Notes: generated by a model from the sequence alone, not told the origin. Shown: positions 1 through 6,602, numbered from the stretch's first letter. The stretch is 8,969 nt of DNA from an uncultured Phycisphaerales bacterium (GCA_937927975.1 CALEZT010000062.1:1-8969), one strand, 5' to 3'. Made by a program: numbers and translations.

Positions 1-44
1 GAGCCAGATCCTTCACTTCGCTGCGCTGCGTTCAGGATGACAAG
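1..44. repeat. Probable dispersed intergenic repeat at the window edge
   Basis: Read on the minus strand this stretch gives GTCATCCTGAACGCAGCG followed by CAGCGAAGTGAAGGATC. From memory it resembles the 'GTCATCCTGAGC...GCGAAGGATCT' element scattered between genes in many bacterial genomes. The ends ATCCT and AGGAT are complementary, with a GC-rich centre containing the near-tandem GCTGC units, so a short imperfect hairpin is possible. It lies beyond the terminator of the MCP gene and has no coding character. Only one copy is in the window, so its dispersed nature rests on recollection and not on anything seen here. Confidence 0.45.
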
Positions 45-104
45 ACCCGCGCACGGATCATTCCGAATCCGTATCAGAGGGATACATGACAACAGAGCGC
101 ATAC

Positions 105-145
105 AAAAAAGAAGCTCAGACGAATGACCAATCCGTCCGAGCTTC
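105..145 (-). terminator. Intrinsic terminator of the cheW-MCP unit
   Basis: On the minus strand, GAAGCTCGGACG (134-145) pairs with CGTCTGAGCTTC (111-122): twelve pairs, one of them a G-T wobble, around an 11-nt loop. Six T residues (105-110) follow directly. This is a textbook Rho-independent terminator, starting about 38 nt after the MCP stop codon. The plus strand has no comparable T run after the stem, so it should act only on the leftward transcript. Confidence 0.9.
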
Positions 146-183
146 CTTGTTTGACCGAGAAGACCTGTCTTCAGGGGTGGCCC

Positions 184-2220
184 TTAGCTGTTGAACTCCT
201 TCAGATCCGCTTCGGAGACCTCCAGAGGAATCGCCCTCGCGGCCTGCTTGTCCGTGTGCCTTGCGATCTTGTGCAGCACTTCGTCGGACTTGCCGAAGCT
301 GCGGGGCTTGGACTTGGATTTCGAAACCGCGTGGAACTGGGTCTCGATGTTCCCATGTGCGTTGTGACGGTCCGATCTGCCCCCCGCTGAACGGCCCTGC
401 GAGCCGCTGCCCCCAACCATCGCAACGAGCTGGCCCACGATCTCCTGCATGCTCTCTGCCTGCGCGCTGAGCTGTTCCGATGCGCTGGCCGATTCCTCGG
501 CGTTGGCTGCGTTCTGCTGAGTGACCTTGTCCATCTGCGAAACCGCGGTGTTCACCTGGTCGATCCCCTGCGCCTGCTCTTGAGAGGCCGCTGCGATCTC
601 GCTGACCAGGTCCGTCGTCTTGCCCACGCTTTGAACGATCTCTTCGAGGACCTTGCTGACTTCGGTGGCGATGTCCACGCCGTTCTTGGAGTTCTTGACC
701 GATTCCTCGATCATGCTCGCGGTGTTCTTGGCGGCTTCCGCAGACCGCATCGCCAGGTTTCGCACCTCTTCCGCGACGACCGCGAAGCCCTTGCCTGCTT
801 CGCCCGCTCTCGCGGCTTCGACCGCGGCGTTGAGGGCCAGCAAGTTGGTCTGGAACGCGATCTCGTCGATCACCTTGATGATCTTGGAGGTCTCGTCGGA
901 ACTCTTCTGGATCTCCTGGATCGCCTGGCTCATCCGGTCCATGGCTTCGGCGCCGGTGCCGGCGGCCTTCTTGGCCTCGGCGGCCAGCGTATTGGCCTGC
1001 TGGGCGTTGTCGGCGTTCTGCTTGGTCATGCTGGACATCTCTTCGAGACTCGAAGAGGTCTCCTCCAAACCTGCGGCCTGTTCGGTCGCTCCTTCCGCCA
1101 GCGACTGCGAGGCAGAGGAGACCTGACCCGAAGCGGAGGCGACCTGCTCGGCGCCGTCCGTCAGGCCATTGATGATCCGACGAAGCGGCTTGGTGATCCC
1201 GCGGGTGATGAACACCGCCAGGACGACTCCGACAACGATGCCTGCAACCATCGCGGCAAGAGACAGCGCTTTGAAGAAATTCGCCTGTGTAACGGCAGTG
1301 GAGGTCTCGTGCCTGGCCACGTCTTCGTTGGCCTTGATGATCTTGTCCAGGAGATTGTTGGCTTTCGTCTGGCTTTCCCGACAGACTTCCATCGCCTGGC
1401 GGTTCAGTTGGGCGGCCAGTTGACTCGTCGCATCGGCCTTCGCGATGATCTTGTCGAATTCCCCGAACACCGTTTGCGCACAGGGACGCATCACCTCATC
1501 GAGGAGTTTGCCCGCCTCGACCGTGTTGCCGGCGCGGACCATTTCCTTCATCCTCTTGACCGCGTCGTGGAAGCACTGGTGCGGTTGCTCAACTGCCTGC
1601 AAGGCCGCCAAAACGTCAGGATTCTCCTGTTTGGCAGTTGTCTTCCACTTTCCGAACCGACAGGTCGTGTGGTCCTCGCCGCCCTCAAACGCCTTTCCAT
1701 GGGCGATCATATCGAGCACATCCCCCATCAGCTTGTAGTGGTCCCCGCGAAACTGCGACAAATCCCGCTCCAGTCTGACAGGATTACCGATCTTGAGCGC
1801 GTCGATCTCCGTCGCAAGACGGAAGAACTCGGTGTTGTCGGCCCTCCAGGCGTCCCACGCCGGAACGAGTTCCTTCCAGAGCGATGCTTCCTCCGACGTG
1901 TGAGGAAGCGACTCATAGGTCTTCCACGCGGCGCCGTACGTGTCGCGAGCGGCGGTCACGATATCGTGCTGTCGCTTTCGGATCGCCGGTTCAAGATCCG
2001 TGTTCAGGAGCGTTCTCTGCGCGCTCTTGACGTCCAGTCCTGCCGACTTGATGGTGAGGAGGGATTCAATGCCTGGCAAACGCACCTCGCCCAAGTCCGT
2101 GACCGCAGTACTTCCTCGCGAGGAACTGTAGTACCCGGTGAATCCCAAAATGGTGCTGATGACGATCAACAATCCGAATCCCAAGGCGATCTTCGTTCCG
2201 AGTCTCATGCCTCTAAACAT
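184..2220 (-). CDS. Methyl-accepting chemotaxis protein with CZB-like sensor region between two membrane helices
   Basis: A chemoreceptor of 678 residues that should relay a signal to a CheA kinase through CheW. TM1 is about residues 10-30 and TM2 about 316-339. Between them is a helical region that should be extracytoplasmic. At about 150-225 it carries a CZB-like motif set: H161, the HTTCRFGKW block with C187, and H214/H218 in PHQCFH, matching the three-His/one-Cys zinc site of that family. After TM2 a short HAMP-like helix (GITKPLRRIINGL) leads straight into the coiled-coil signalling domain (about 355-600). Its hairpin tip is unmistakable: IDEIAFQTNLLALNAAVEAA and ARAGEAGKGFAVVAEEVRNL around residues 451-490. 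The last 75 residues form a basic, serine-rich tail with no CheR/CheB-binding NWETF-like pentapeptide. The start at 2220 is set by an AGGGGG ribosome site 7 nt upstream; the frame stays open further upstream, but only over cheW in another frame. The gene follows cheW by 83 nt. Confidence 0.95.
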   Translation of the reverse strand: MFRGMRLGTKIALGFGLLIVISTILGFTGYYSSSRGSTAVTDLGEVRLPGIESLLTIKSAGLDVKSAQRTLLNTDLEPAIRKRQHDIVTAARDTYGAAWKTYESLPHTSEEASLWKELVPAWDAWRADNTEFFRLATEIDALKIGNPVRLERDLSQFRGDHYKLMGDVLDMIAHGKAFEGGEDHTTCRFGKWKTTAKQENPDVLAALQAVEQPHQCFHDAVKRMKEMVRAGNTVEAGKLLDEVMRPCAQTVFGEFDKIIAKADATSQLAAQLNRQAMEVCRESQTKANNLLDKIIKANEDVARHETSTAVTQANFFKALSLAAMVAGIVVGVVLAVFITRGITKPLRRIINGLTDGAEQVASASGQVSSASQSLAEGATEQAAGLEETSSSLEEMSSMTKQNADNAQQANTLAAEAKKAAGTGAEAMDRMSQAIQEIQKSSDETSKIIKVIDEIAFQTNLLALNAAVEAARAGEAGKGFAVVAEEVRNLAMRSAEAAKNTASMIEESVKNSKNGVDIATEVSKVLEEIVQSVGKTTDLVSEIAAASQEQAQGIDQVNTAVSQMDKVTQQNAANAEESASASEQLSAQAESMQEIVGQLVAMVGGSGSQGRSAGGRSDRHNAHGNIETQFHAVSKSKSKPRSFGKSDEVLHKIARHTDKQAARAIPLEVSEADLKEFNS

Positions 2221-2227
2221 ACGCGTA

Positions 2228-2233
2228 CCCCCT
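2228..2233 (-). promoter_or_regulatory. Ribosome binding site of the MCP gene
   Basis: AGGGGG on the minus strand, 7 nt before the ATG at 2220. It decides the start, because the same frame has no stop until beyond 2949. The upstream extension is low-complexity, Arg/Pro/Gly-rich and overlaps cheW, whereas the residues from 2220 onward begin a normal N-terminus leading into TM1. Confidence 0.7.
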
Positions 2234-2303
2234 GAAACGATGTGCTGTGTTGTATTGGTGTCTCTGCGATCCCGGCCGGTTTCAATGGCGCCGCCACATG
2301 AGA

Positions 2304-2852
2304 TCACATTCCCAGATCGCCTGAACCGGACGCATCCAGGGACCTGGCGCCGGCGAAGGCGCCGAGGTCGCCGCCGGTCAGGACGCGGTCGATGTCCAGC
2401 AGGATCTTGACCTTGTCCCCGATCTTGCCCATGCCCAGGATGAAGTTCGTGTCCACCGACGCGCCGAACTGCGGCGCCTCCTCGATGTCCTGGCCCGCGA
2501 TGTCCAGGACCTCCTGGACGCGATCGACGACGATGCCGGTGTTGAACTTGCGGCTGTTCTGGGTGATCTCGACCACGATGATGCAGGTTTCGTCGGTGAC
2601 GTCGGTGGTGGCCATGCCGAACTTGGCCCGCAGATCGACGACCGGGATGACCTGGCCTCGGAGGTTGATGACGCCCTTGACGTGCGAGGGGGTTTGAGGC
2701 ACCGCGGTCACATCGATATACCCGATGATCTCGCGGACCTTGAGGATCTCCAGGCCGTATTCCTCGTTCGCCAGAGCAAAGGTCAGATACTTGCCCTCTT
2801 TGTCGAGCATTCCCGTCTGTTCTTTGTGGATTAGCGTTGTTGTTGCTGCCAT
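2304..2852 (-). CDS. cheW: Chemotaxis adaptor protein CheW
   Basis: A 182-residue CheW-domain protein that bridges chemoreceptors and the CheA kinase in the cytoplasmic array. The domain spans about residues 20-160. Recognisable parts are the first beta strands (KYLTFALANEEYGLEILKVR), the signature GVINLRGQVIPVVDLRAKFG at 60-79 with the receptor/kinase-contacting Arg at 65, and a VVDRVQEVL strand. The length is slightly above the usual 150-170; the excess is a short N-terminal lead and a Gly/Ala/Ser-rich tail after about 160. The ATG at 2852 is preferred over a possible upstream GTG at 2900, since GAGGG lies 7 nt before it and the extra 16 residues do not fit the family. The MCP gene follows after 83 nt without a terminator, so the two are probably co-transcribed. 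No cheA is present nearby. It could be named cheW-like, since several paralogues may exist. Confidence 0.93.
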   Translation of the reverse strand: MAATTTLIHKEQTGMLDKEGKYLTFALANEEYGLEILKVREIIGYIDVTAVPQTPSHVKGVINLRGQVIPVVDLRAKFGMATTDVTDETCIIVVEITQNSRKFNTGIVVDRVQEVLDIAGQDIEEAPQFGASVDTNFILGMGKIGDKVKILLDIDRVLTGGDLGAFAGARSLDASGSGDLGM

Positions 2853-2859
2853 AGCGGAG

Positions 2860-2864
2860 CCCTC
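2860..2864 (-). promoter_or_regulatory. Ribosome binding site of cheW
   Basis: GAGGG on the minus strand, 7 nt before the ATG at 2852. This supports the 182-residue form over the GTG-initiated extension. Confidence 0.55.
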
Positions 2865-3106
2865 GATCGATTTTCCGTTTCTCGCGACCCGAAAGACCAC
2901 TGTATCTTCCGAGGCCGACAGGGGAATCCATCGACCCGTACTTGAGCAAACTGAAGGCAGGAATTGCCGAGAGGACGCTATGAATCTCGTAGCAAACTAC
3001 AACATTGCCCTATTTATGACCAGGAATTCTCCAGTCTCTGTCGGGAAAATACATGTCTTTCTGGAGGGCAGACTGCGACCCGTGGCGGACGAGGTCTCTC
3101 TCATGC
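2865..3106. other. Leader region between the response regulator and cheW
   Basis: About 250 nt without a supportable gene, from the regulator stop to the cheW start. It is noticeably more AT-rich than the flanking genes around 2990-3060 and is the likely place for a cheW promoter. I could not find a convincing sigma-70, sigma-28 or sigma-54 promoter, nor a hairpin with a T run to end the regulator transcript. A small inverted pair, GTAG/CTAC around CAAA, lies at about 2990-3001 and is probably chance. Short open frames here lack ribosome sites. Confidence 0.4.
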
Positions 3107-3742
3107 CTAGGAATTGACGAACGCAGGTTGGAGCAACCCGCTTTCGTACAGCAGCATGATCAATTGCGGCGTGGATTCGACCCCCATCTTCTCCCGAATG
3201 TTGGTCAAATGCGCATCGACGGTCTTGCGGCTCAATCCGAACTCCTTCGCAATCACCTTCGTGGTGGAGCCGACCTTCACGCGGTCCAGGATCTCCTTCT
3301 CCCGGTCGGTCAAGAGGGTCTGTCGTCCCTGGATCTGTGCCATCTTGTTGTTTCGACGGCAGATTTGCCTGTGTTTCTCGATGCCGCCGTGGATCTTGTC
3401 CAACAGGAATTGCCCTCGGATCGGTTTCTCGACGAAGTCGAAGGCCCCGTTCTTGAGGGCTTCGACCGCCATGGAGACGTCTCCATGGCCCGTGATGAAG
3501 ATGATCGGCAGAGTGATTCCGCGACGGTTCATTTCGTCCTGAAGTTTCAGCCCGCTCATCCCGGGCATTCGCACGTCCAGCAGGAGGCACCCGCAAGTCT
3601 CGGATTCGTAAGCGTCCAGGAACCCCTGCGCGGATGCAAACGTTTTCACGTCGACAGAAACACTCTCAACCAATTCCCGAAGTCCATTTCTCGCGGCATC
3701 ATCGTCATCCACAACAAAAACCGTCGCTTCGGTGTCCGACAT
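3107..3742 (-). CDS. FixJ/LuxR-type response regulator
   Basis: A two-component transcription regulator of 211 residues: receiver domain at about 5-120, linker, then a LuxR-type helix-turn-helix at about 142-205. All receiver landmarks are present: the acidic pocket D12/D13, phospho-acceptor D56 in LLLDVRMPGMSG, T84 in FITGHGD, and K106 in the EKP motif. The output domain shows LTDREKEILDRV, then the recognition helix region LSRKTVDAHLTNIREKM. The receiver sequence ITGHGDVSMAVEALKNGAFD is characteristic of the FixJ/TtrR/NodW branch. The sensor kinase gene lies immediately upstream (135 nt gap) on the same strand and is its obvious partner. Target genes cannot be told from the sequence. The start is the ATG at 3742, preceded by AAGGAGG; a GTG 18 nt upstream would place that ribosome site inside the gene. 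Confidence 0.95.
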   Translation of the reverse strand: MSDTEATVFVVDDDDAARNGLRELVESVSVDVKTFASAQGFLDAYESETCGCLLLDVRMPGMSGLKLQDEMNRRGITLPIIFITGHGDVSMAVEALKNGAFDFVEKPIRGQFLLDKIHGGIEKHRQICRRNNKMAQIQGRQTLLTDREKEILDRVKVGSTTKVIAKEFGLSRKTVDAHLTNIREKMGVESTPQLIMLLYESGLLQPAFVNS

Positions 3743-3750
3743 CGGCGAAT

Positions 3751-3757
3751 CCTCCTT
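3751..3757 (-). promoter_or_regulatory. Ribosome binding site deciding the response regulator start
   Basis: AAGGAGG on the minus strand, 8 nt before the ATG at 3742, is the strongest ribosome site in the window. It overlaps the first codons of a frame that could begin at the GTG at 3760, which makes the ATG the better start. Confidence 0.8.
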
Positions 3758-3877
3758 CACAAGCTGCGTCGCGCCTCGGAAAACACACCTGTTGATTACA
3801 ATCGGACAACGGGGGTGCGGAGCTTTGATCTTTTTCCTGAGGTCCTTCCTCGTCAGACAGAAGCCGCGGCCCCCTCA

Positions 3878-5359
3878 TCAGCCGGAAGCCTGACACACTG
3901 GGAGGGTGAAGAAGAACACCGCTCCCGCGCCCACGTTGGGCCTGGCTTCGAGAATCCCCTTGTGGCCTTCGATAATCGTGCGACTGATCGACAAACCGAT
4001 CCCCAGTCCATCGGGCTTCGTGGTGAAGAAGGGCTCGAAGAGGCGTTCCATCTGCGTCTGCGAAAAGCCGACGCCGGTATCGCAGACTTCCCCGCAGACC
4101 TGCTTGTCGCGGAGGGTTTTCGTCCGCAGCGACAGCTTCCTGGGTGCTCCCGTCGTGCATCGCATCGCGTCGATGGCGTTGCGTATGAGGTTCAGCAGGA
4201 CCTGTTCGATCTGGACGGAGTCTGCGTAGACCCGCGGAAGGGACTCGGCAAGCTCCAGCTTCAGTTGGATGCCGTTCTGGTCCAGTTCCCAGCGGGCCAG
4301 GGCCACCGCATTTTGCACCATGTCGTTCAGATCGGCGCAACTGAAGCGAGGCTGGCGCCCTTTGGCCAGGGCCCTCATCCGACGGATGATCACGCCGGCC
4401 CGTTCGCCCTGGGAGACGATCTCCCCCAGGTTTCGGACGATTCTCGGGATGTCCGGCGGCTTTGCCTCCGACAGAGAAAGACAAGCGTCGCTGTAGCTCA
4501 GGATCGCGGACAAAGGCTGGTTGAGTTCGTGCGCAATCCCGGAGGCCATCTCGCCCAGCGTGCTGAGCCGGGCTGCGTGGAGGAGCGTCGCTTCTCGCTC
4601 CTTGATTCGGGCTTCGATCCGCTTGTGCTCCGTCGTATCCCGAACGAAAATGACGAACCGCCCATCCTGGGGATCCAGAACCGTGGCCGCCACCTCCACG
4701 TCGATCAGCGTTCCGTCTTTGCGCCGGTGCTTCGTTTCGAAGCGGTCGGTCTTCAACTGGTTGACCCGACGGATGTGCAGCAGCACCTGCTCGGGTGATT
4801 CGACGGCCTCCAGATCGCTGATCATCATCCGACTCAGTTCCGAGGGCGAATACCCGACGATTCGACAGAACGAATCGTTGAACTCCGCGAGCCGGCCGGA
4901 GAAATCGATGACGCAGATGCCGTCTTGCGCCGTCTCGATCAGCCTGCGATACCGTCGCTCGCTTTCGCGCGTGGCCTGCTCATGCCCCTGTTGGCGAGCT
5001 TCCTGTTCGAGCCGCTCGCAGCGGTCCAGGAGACAGGCGGCAATTCGCTGTCGTCGAACGACGCCAAGGAACCGGTCGTTCCGAAAGACCGGCAGGACGT
5101 GGGTCTGCGATTGGTCCATCCGCCGCAAGACCTCGCCCAAGTCATCGGTCTCTTCTACACGAGGCATCTCCCGGAGGCAGTCGCCCACAGAGCCGCCCTC
5201 CGATCGGAGAAGATCCTCGGGAATCAAAAGCCCGAGGAATCGGCCCCGATCGGCTGCGACGACAAATCCCTCCTCGATGACCCGCGACCGAATCGACGCA
5301 GGCGTCGCAGAGGAGTCACACGTTGCGCGGGCTTGCTCTACCAGTGACCCGATTTCCAT
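3878..5359 (-). CDS. Soluble CBS-PAS sensor histidine kinase
   Basis: A 493-residue kinase with no membrane segment or signal peptide, so it should sense an intracellular cue. Order: a CBS pair at about 20-112 (first CBS shortened, second typical, with VLPVFRNDRFLGVVRRQRI), a short charged helix, a PAS domain at about 134-250 (IETAQDGICVIDFSGRLAEF, ending in FVRDTTEHKRIEARI), a dimerisation/phospho-acceptor domain with H277 in GIAHELNQPLSAILSY, and an ATPase domain. N394 lies in the N box, DTGVG at 427-431, FEPFFTTK near 441-448 and GLGIGL at 451-456. The HELNQPL box places it in the FixL/DctB/TodS-like kinase group. The CBS pair could bind adenine nucleotides; that is a family expectation only. 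The partner regulator follows at 3742. The NIPSNAP gene ends 72 nt upstream. No good Shine-Dalgarno is seen before the ATG; it is the only ATG or GTG in that frame nearby. Confidence 0.93.
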   Translation of the reverse strand: MEIGSLVEQARATCDSSATPASIRSRVIEEGFVVAADRGRFLGLLIPEDLLRSEGGSVGDCLREMPRVEETDDLGEVLRRMDQSQTHVLPVFRNDRFLGVVRRQRIAACLLDRCERLEQEARQQGHEQATRESERRYRRLIETAQDGICVIDFSGRLAEFNDSFCRIVGYSPSELSRMMISDLEAVESPEQVLLHIRRVNQLKTDRFETKHRRKDGTLIDVEVAATVLDPQDGRFVIFVRDTTEHKRIEARIKEREATLLHAARLSTLGEMASGIAHELNQPLSAILSYSDACLSLSEAKPPDIPRIVRNLGEIVSQGERAGVIIRRMRALAKGRQPRFSCADLNDMVQNAVALARWELDQNGIQLKLELAESLPRVYADSVQIEQVLLNLIRNAIDAMRCTTGAPRKLSLRTKTLRDKQVCGEVCDTGVGFSQTQMERLFEPFFTTKPDGLGIGLSISRTIIEGHKGILEARPNVGAGAVFFFTLPVCQASG

Positions 5360-5397
5360 ATCATGGTCCAGCCATTCGCTGTATTTCGTTCCGGATC

Positions 5398-5411
5398 AGG
5401 GGAACGCCCCT
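5398..5411. other. Small hairpin upstream of the kinase gene
   Basis: AGGGG and CCCCT form a perfect 5-bp stem around a 4-nt loop in the 72-nt gap between the NIPSNAP and kinase genes. No T run follows on the minus strand, so it is not an intrinsic terminator. It might limit read-through or affect translation of the kinase, but it is short enough to be chance. Confidence 0.2.
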
Positions 5412-5431
5412 CATCTCGGGCACGACTCGCG

Positions 5432-6316
5432 TCAAATCTGCGAGTAGCTCGCGGGCTTGAGGTACAGGTTGGTGATCCCGCCCTTGCGGAGAATGGCCTT
5501 GTCGGCGTACTCGGGCATGGCCGACAGCTTCTTCCACTCCGGATCGCCGATGAACGTCTTCCAGGCGGCCTTGCTCTCGTCCATGTCCTTGAAACCGAGC
5601 ATGTAGGTCAGGTTGGGCATCTTCGTCCCGGCCAGGGTCCGCCCGAAGAAGACCGGATTCAATCCGGTCTTGCGGAAGATCGCGATCTCGGCCGTGTCGA
5701 ACATCTCGATCTTCTTGAGACCGGTCTTCTCGCTGGGGCTCTCGTAGATCCGCAACTGGAAGATCCGTCCCGGCACATCGACCGGACGCTCCAGGTTGGG
5801 CATCCCCGTGAAGGCCAGCATGAGTTGGACCTCAAGACCCTTGTAGGCAGGCTTGTCCGCCGGGGCGTCGATGAAATCGGTGCCCTTGTCCAGGAACTCC
5901 GGATCTCCGGACAGTCTCTGTGTGAGCGTGGCAAACGAGCCGACGGACGGATGTACGAGCAGCACATAGACAGGACTGAGCCCCTCAACGGGGTAGAAGA
6001 CGCCCACCTTCTTGACGCCAAGCCGGTTCAGAGTCGGTATCGCCGCTTCGCTGAGGAATCGGTCCAGGCCGGCTTTCTGCTCCTCTGACTCGATTTCATA
6101 GCGTCTGAGCTCATAATACTCGCACACGGTGGGCTGCGGTATGGCGCCCGCCGCCGCCTGCGCCGCGCGGATCCGGGCCAGGCGAGTGCGATAGGCCACA
6201 TCGCTCTCTCCGGGCTGCTTTTCAATGGGCTGGGCGTTCTGAGCCATGGCAGCCCCACCGCCGATCGCAGCCAATCCCGCAGCCCCCGCTTTCGTCAGGA
6301 ATTCCCGTCTTTCCAT
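5432..6316 (-). CDS. Tat-exported protein with two NIPSNAP domains
   Basis: A 294-residue protein beginning with a twin-arginine signal: R3-R4 in MERREFLTKAG, a small-residue hydrophobic stretch to about 23, and a probable cleavage site after AMA (residue 25). The mature part has two copies of the NIPSNAP (dimeric alpha/beta-barrel) fold. The first is at about 66-165 and starts EYYELRRYEIES. The second is at about 185-288 and starts FQLRIYESPSEKTGLKK; it holds TYMLGFKDMDESKAAWKTF, typical of the domain. Such proteins are common in planctomycetes; their biochemical role is not established and I assign none. Tat export suggests it folds in the cytoplasm before moving to the periplasm or surface. 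The start at 6316 has AGGAG 7 nt upstream. The frame stays open upstream to about 6541 but there runs through intergenic repeats. The sensor kinase follows after 72 nt. Confidence 0.9.
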   Translation of the reverse strand: MERREFLTKAGAAGLAAIGGGAAMAQNAQPIEKQPGESDVAYRTRLARIRAAQAAAGAIPQPTVCEYYELRRYEIESEEQKAGLDRFLSEAAIPTLNRLGVKKVGVFYPVEGLSPVYVLLVHPSVGSFATLTQRLSGDPEFLDKGTDFIDAPADKPAYKGLEVQLMLAFTGMPNLERPVDVPGRIFQLRIYESPSEKTGLKKIEMFDTAEIAIFRKTGLNPVFFGRTLAGTKMPNLTYMLGFKDMDESKAAWKTFIGDPEWKKLSAMPEYADKAILRKGGITNLYLKPASYSQI

Positions 6317-6323
6317 GTTCTGT

Positions 6324-6328
6324 CTCCT
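6324..6328 (-). promoter_or_regulatory. Ribosome binding site of the NIPSNAP gene
   Basis: AGGAG on the minus strand, 7 nt before the ATG at 6316. It decides against the longer frame reaching about 6541, whose translation is an artefact of the 9-bp repeats. The twin-arginine signal also begins right at this ATG. Confidence 0.7.
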
Positions 6329-6494
6329 CTCACGATAAGCCTGTGAAAAATCCGCCGCAGAGGCAAAGAAGCCCAGGCCTTCGGTGTCCCCTGAGGCAAC
6401 AAACCCCCTTGTAGATACCCGGTCCAGCCGCGTTCCGCAAGCGAATCCGACCGGCGTCGGCGGGCTTCTTGTCCAACATCGAATCGACAGGTCC
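6329..6494 (-). promoter_or_regulatory. Upstream region of the NIPSNAP gene, weak promoter candidate
   Basis: This is part of a gap of about 330 nt (6317-6643) without genes. The only promoter-like pair I find on the minus strand is TTGCGG (6435-6440) and TATCTA (6412-6417), 17 nt apart. Each matches the sigma-70 consensus at only three of six positions, so it is a guess based mainly on spacing and place. The rest of the gap holds the 9-bp repeat hairpin, a terminator and a short 7-bp repeat, listed separately. Confidence 0.2.
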
Positions 6495-6550
6495 ATAGGA
6501 CGGATAGGACGCATGGGACTCATGGGTCCTATCCGTCCCATTCGTCCTAT
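6495..6550. repeat. Head-to-head array of 9-bp repeats forming a long hairpin
   Basis: Left of the centre the plus strand reads ATAGGACGG, ATAGGACGC, ATGGGACTC in tandem; to the right the same unit appears inverted (TCCTATCCG, TCCCATTCG, TCCTATCG). The arms 6495-6519 and 6526-6550 match as an inverted repeat at 21 of 25 positions around a 6-nt loop, TCATGG. Two of the four differences leave G-T pairs on one strand. Translated, such arrays give spurious Pro/Ile/Arg/Met-rich peptides. The element lies between the alpha-2-macroglobulin terminator and the NIPSNAP promoter region. No T run follows, so it is not a simple terminator. Confidence 0.8.
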
Positions 6551-6559
6551 CGAACTGCG

Positions 6560-6602
6560 AAAATGAAGGTGGCAGCCTCAAACACCGTTCAAGGCTGCCA
6601 CC
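6560..6602 (-). terminator. Intrinsic terminator of the alpha-2-macroglobulin gene
   Basis: On the minus strand GGTGGCAGCCT (6592-6602) pairs perfectly with AGGCTGCCACC (6568-6578) over 11 bp, around a 13-nt loop. It is followed by TTCATTTT (6560-6567). The stem begins about 41 nt after the stop codon at 6644. The T run is interrupted, so the efficiency is uncertain, but position and direction fit the end of this transcript. Confidence 0.75.

Noticed and set aside
580..2235. Long open frame on the plus strand opposite the MCP gene
   Set aside because: It is exactly antisense to a clear MCP, rich in Arg/Leu/Gly/Asp as expected for the complement of a GC-rich gene, and shows no known domain.
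2221..2949. N-terminal extension of the MCP frame by about 240 residues
   Set aside because: This part overlaps the full cheW gene in another frame and is Arg/Gly/Pro/His-rich junk. A ribosome site and a normal MCP N-terminus occur at 2220.
3053..4798. Open frame of about 580 codons on the plus strand
   Set aside because: It runs across the response regulator, the intergenic gap and the kinase in antisense. The residue make-up is that of a shadow frame, and no domain is recognisable.
4609..4958. Haem-binding FixL-type PAS domain in the kinase
   Set aside because: The kinase core and regulator resemble FixL/FixJ and a His occurs at residue 195, but the surrounding FixL haem-pocket pattern is not recognisable. 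I call only a generic PAS.
6495..6550. CRISPR array
   Set aside because: The units are 9 bp, contiguous and mirrored, without spacers, and there are no cas genes.
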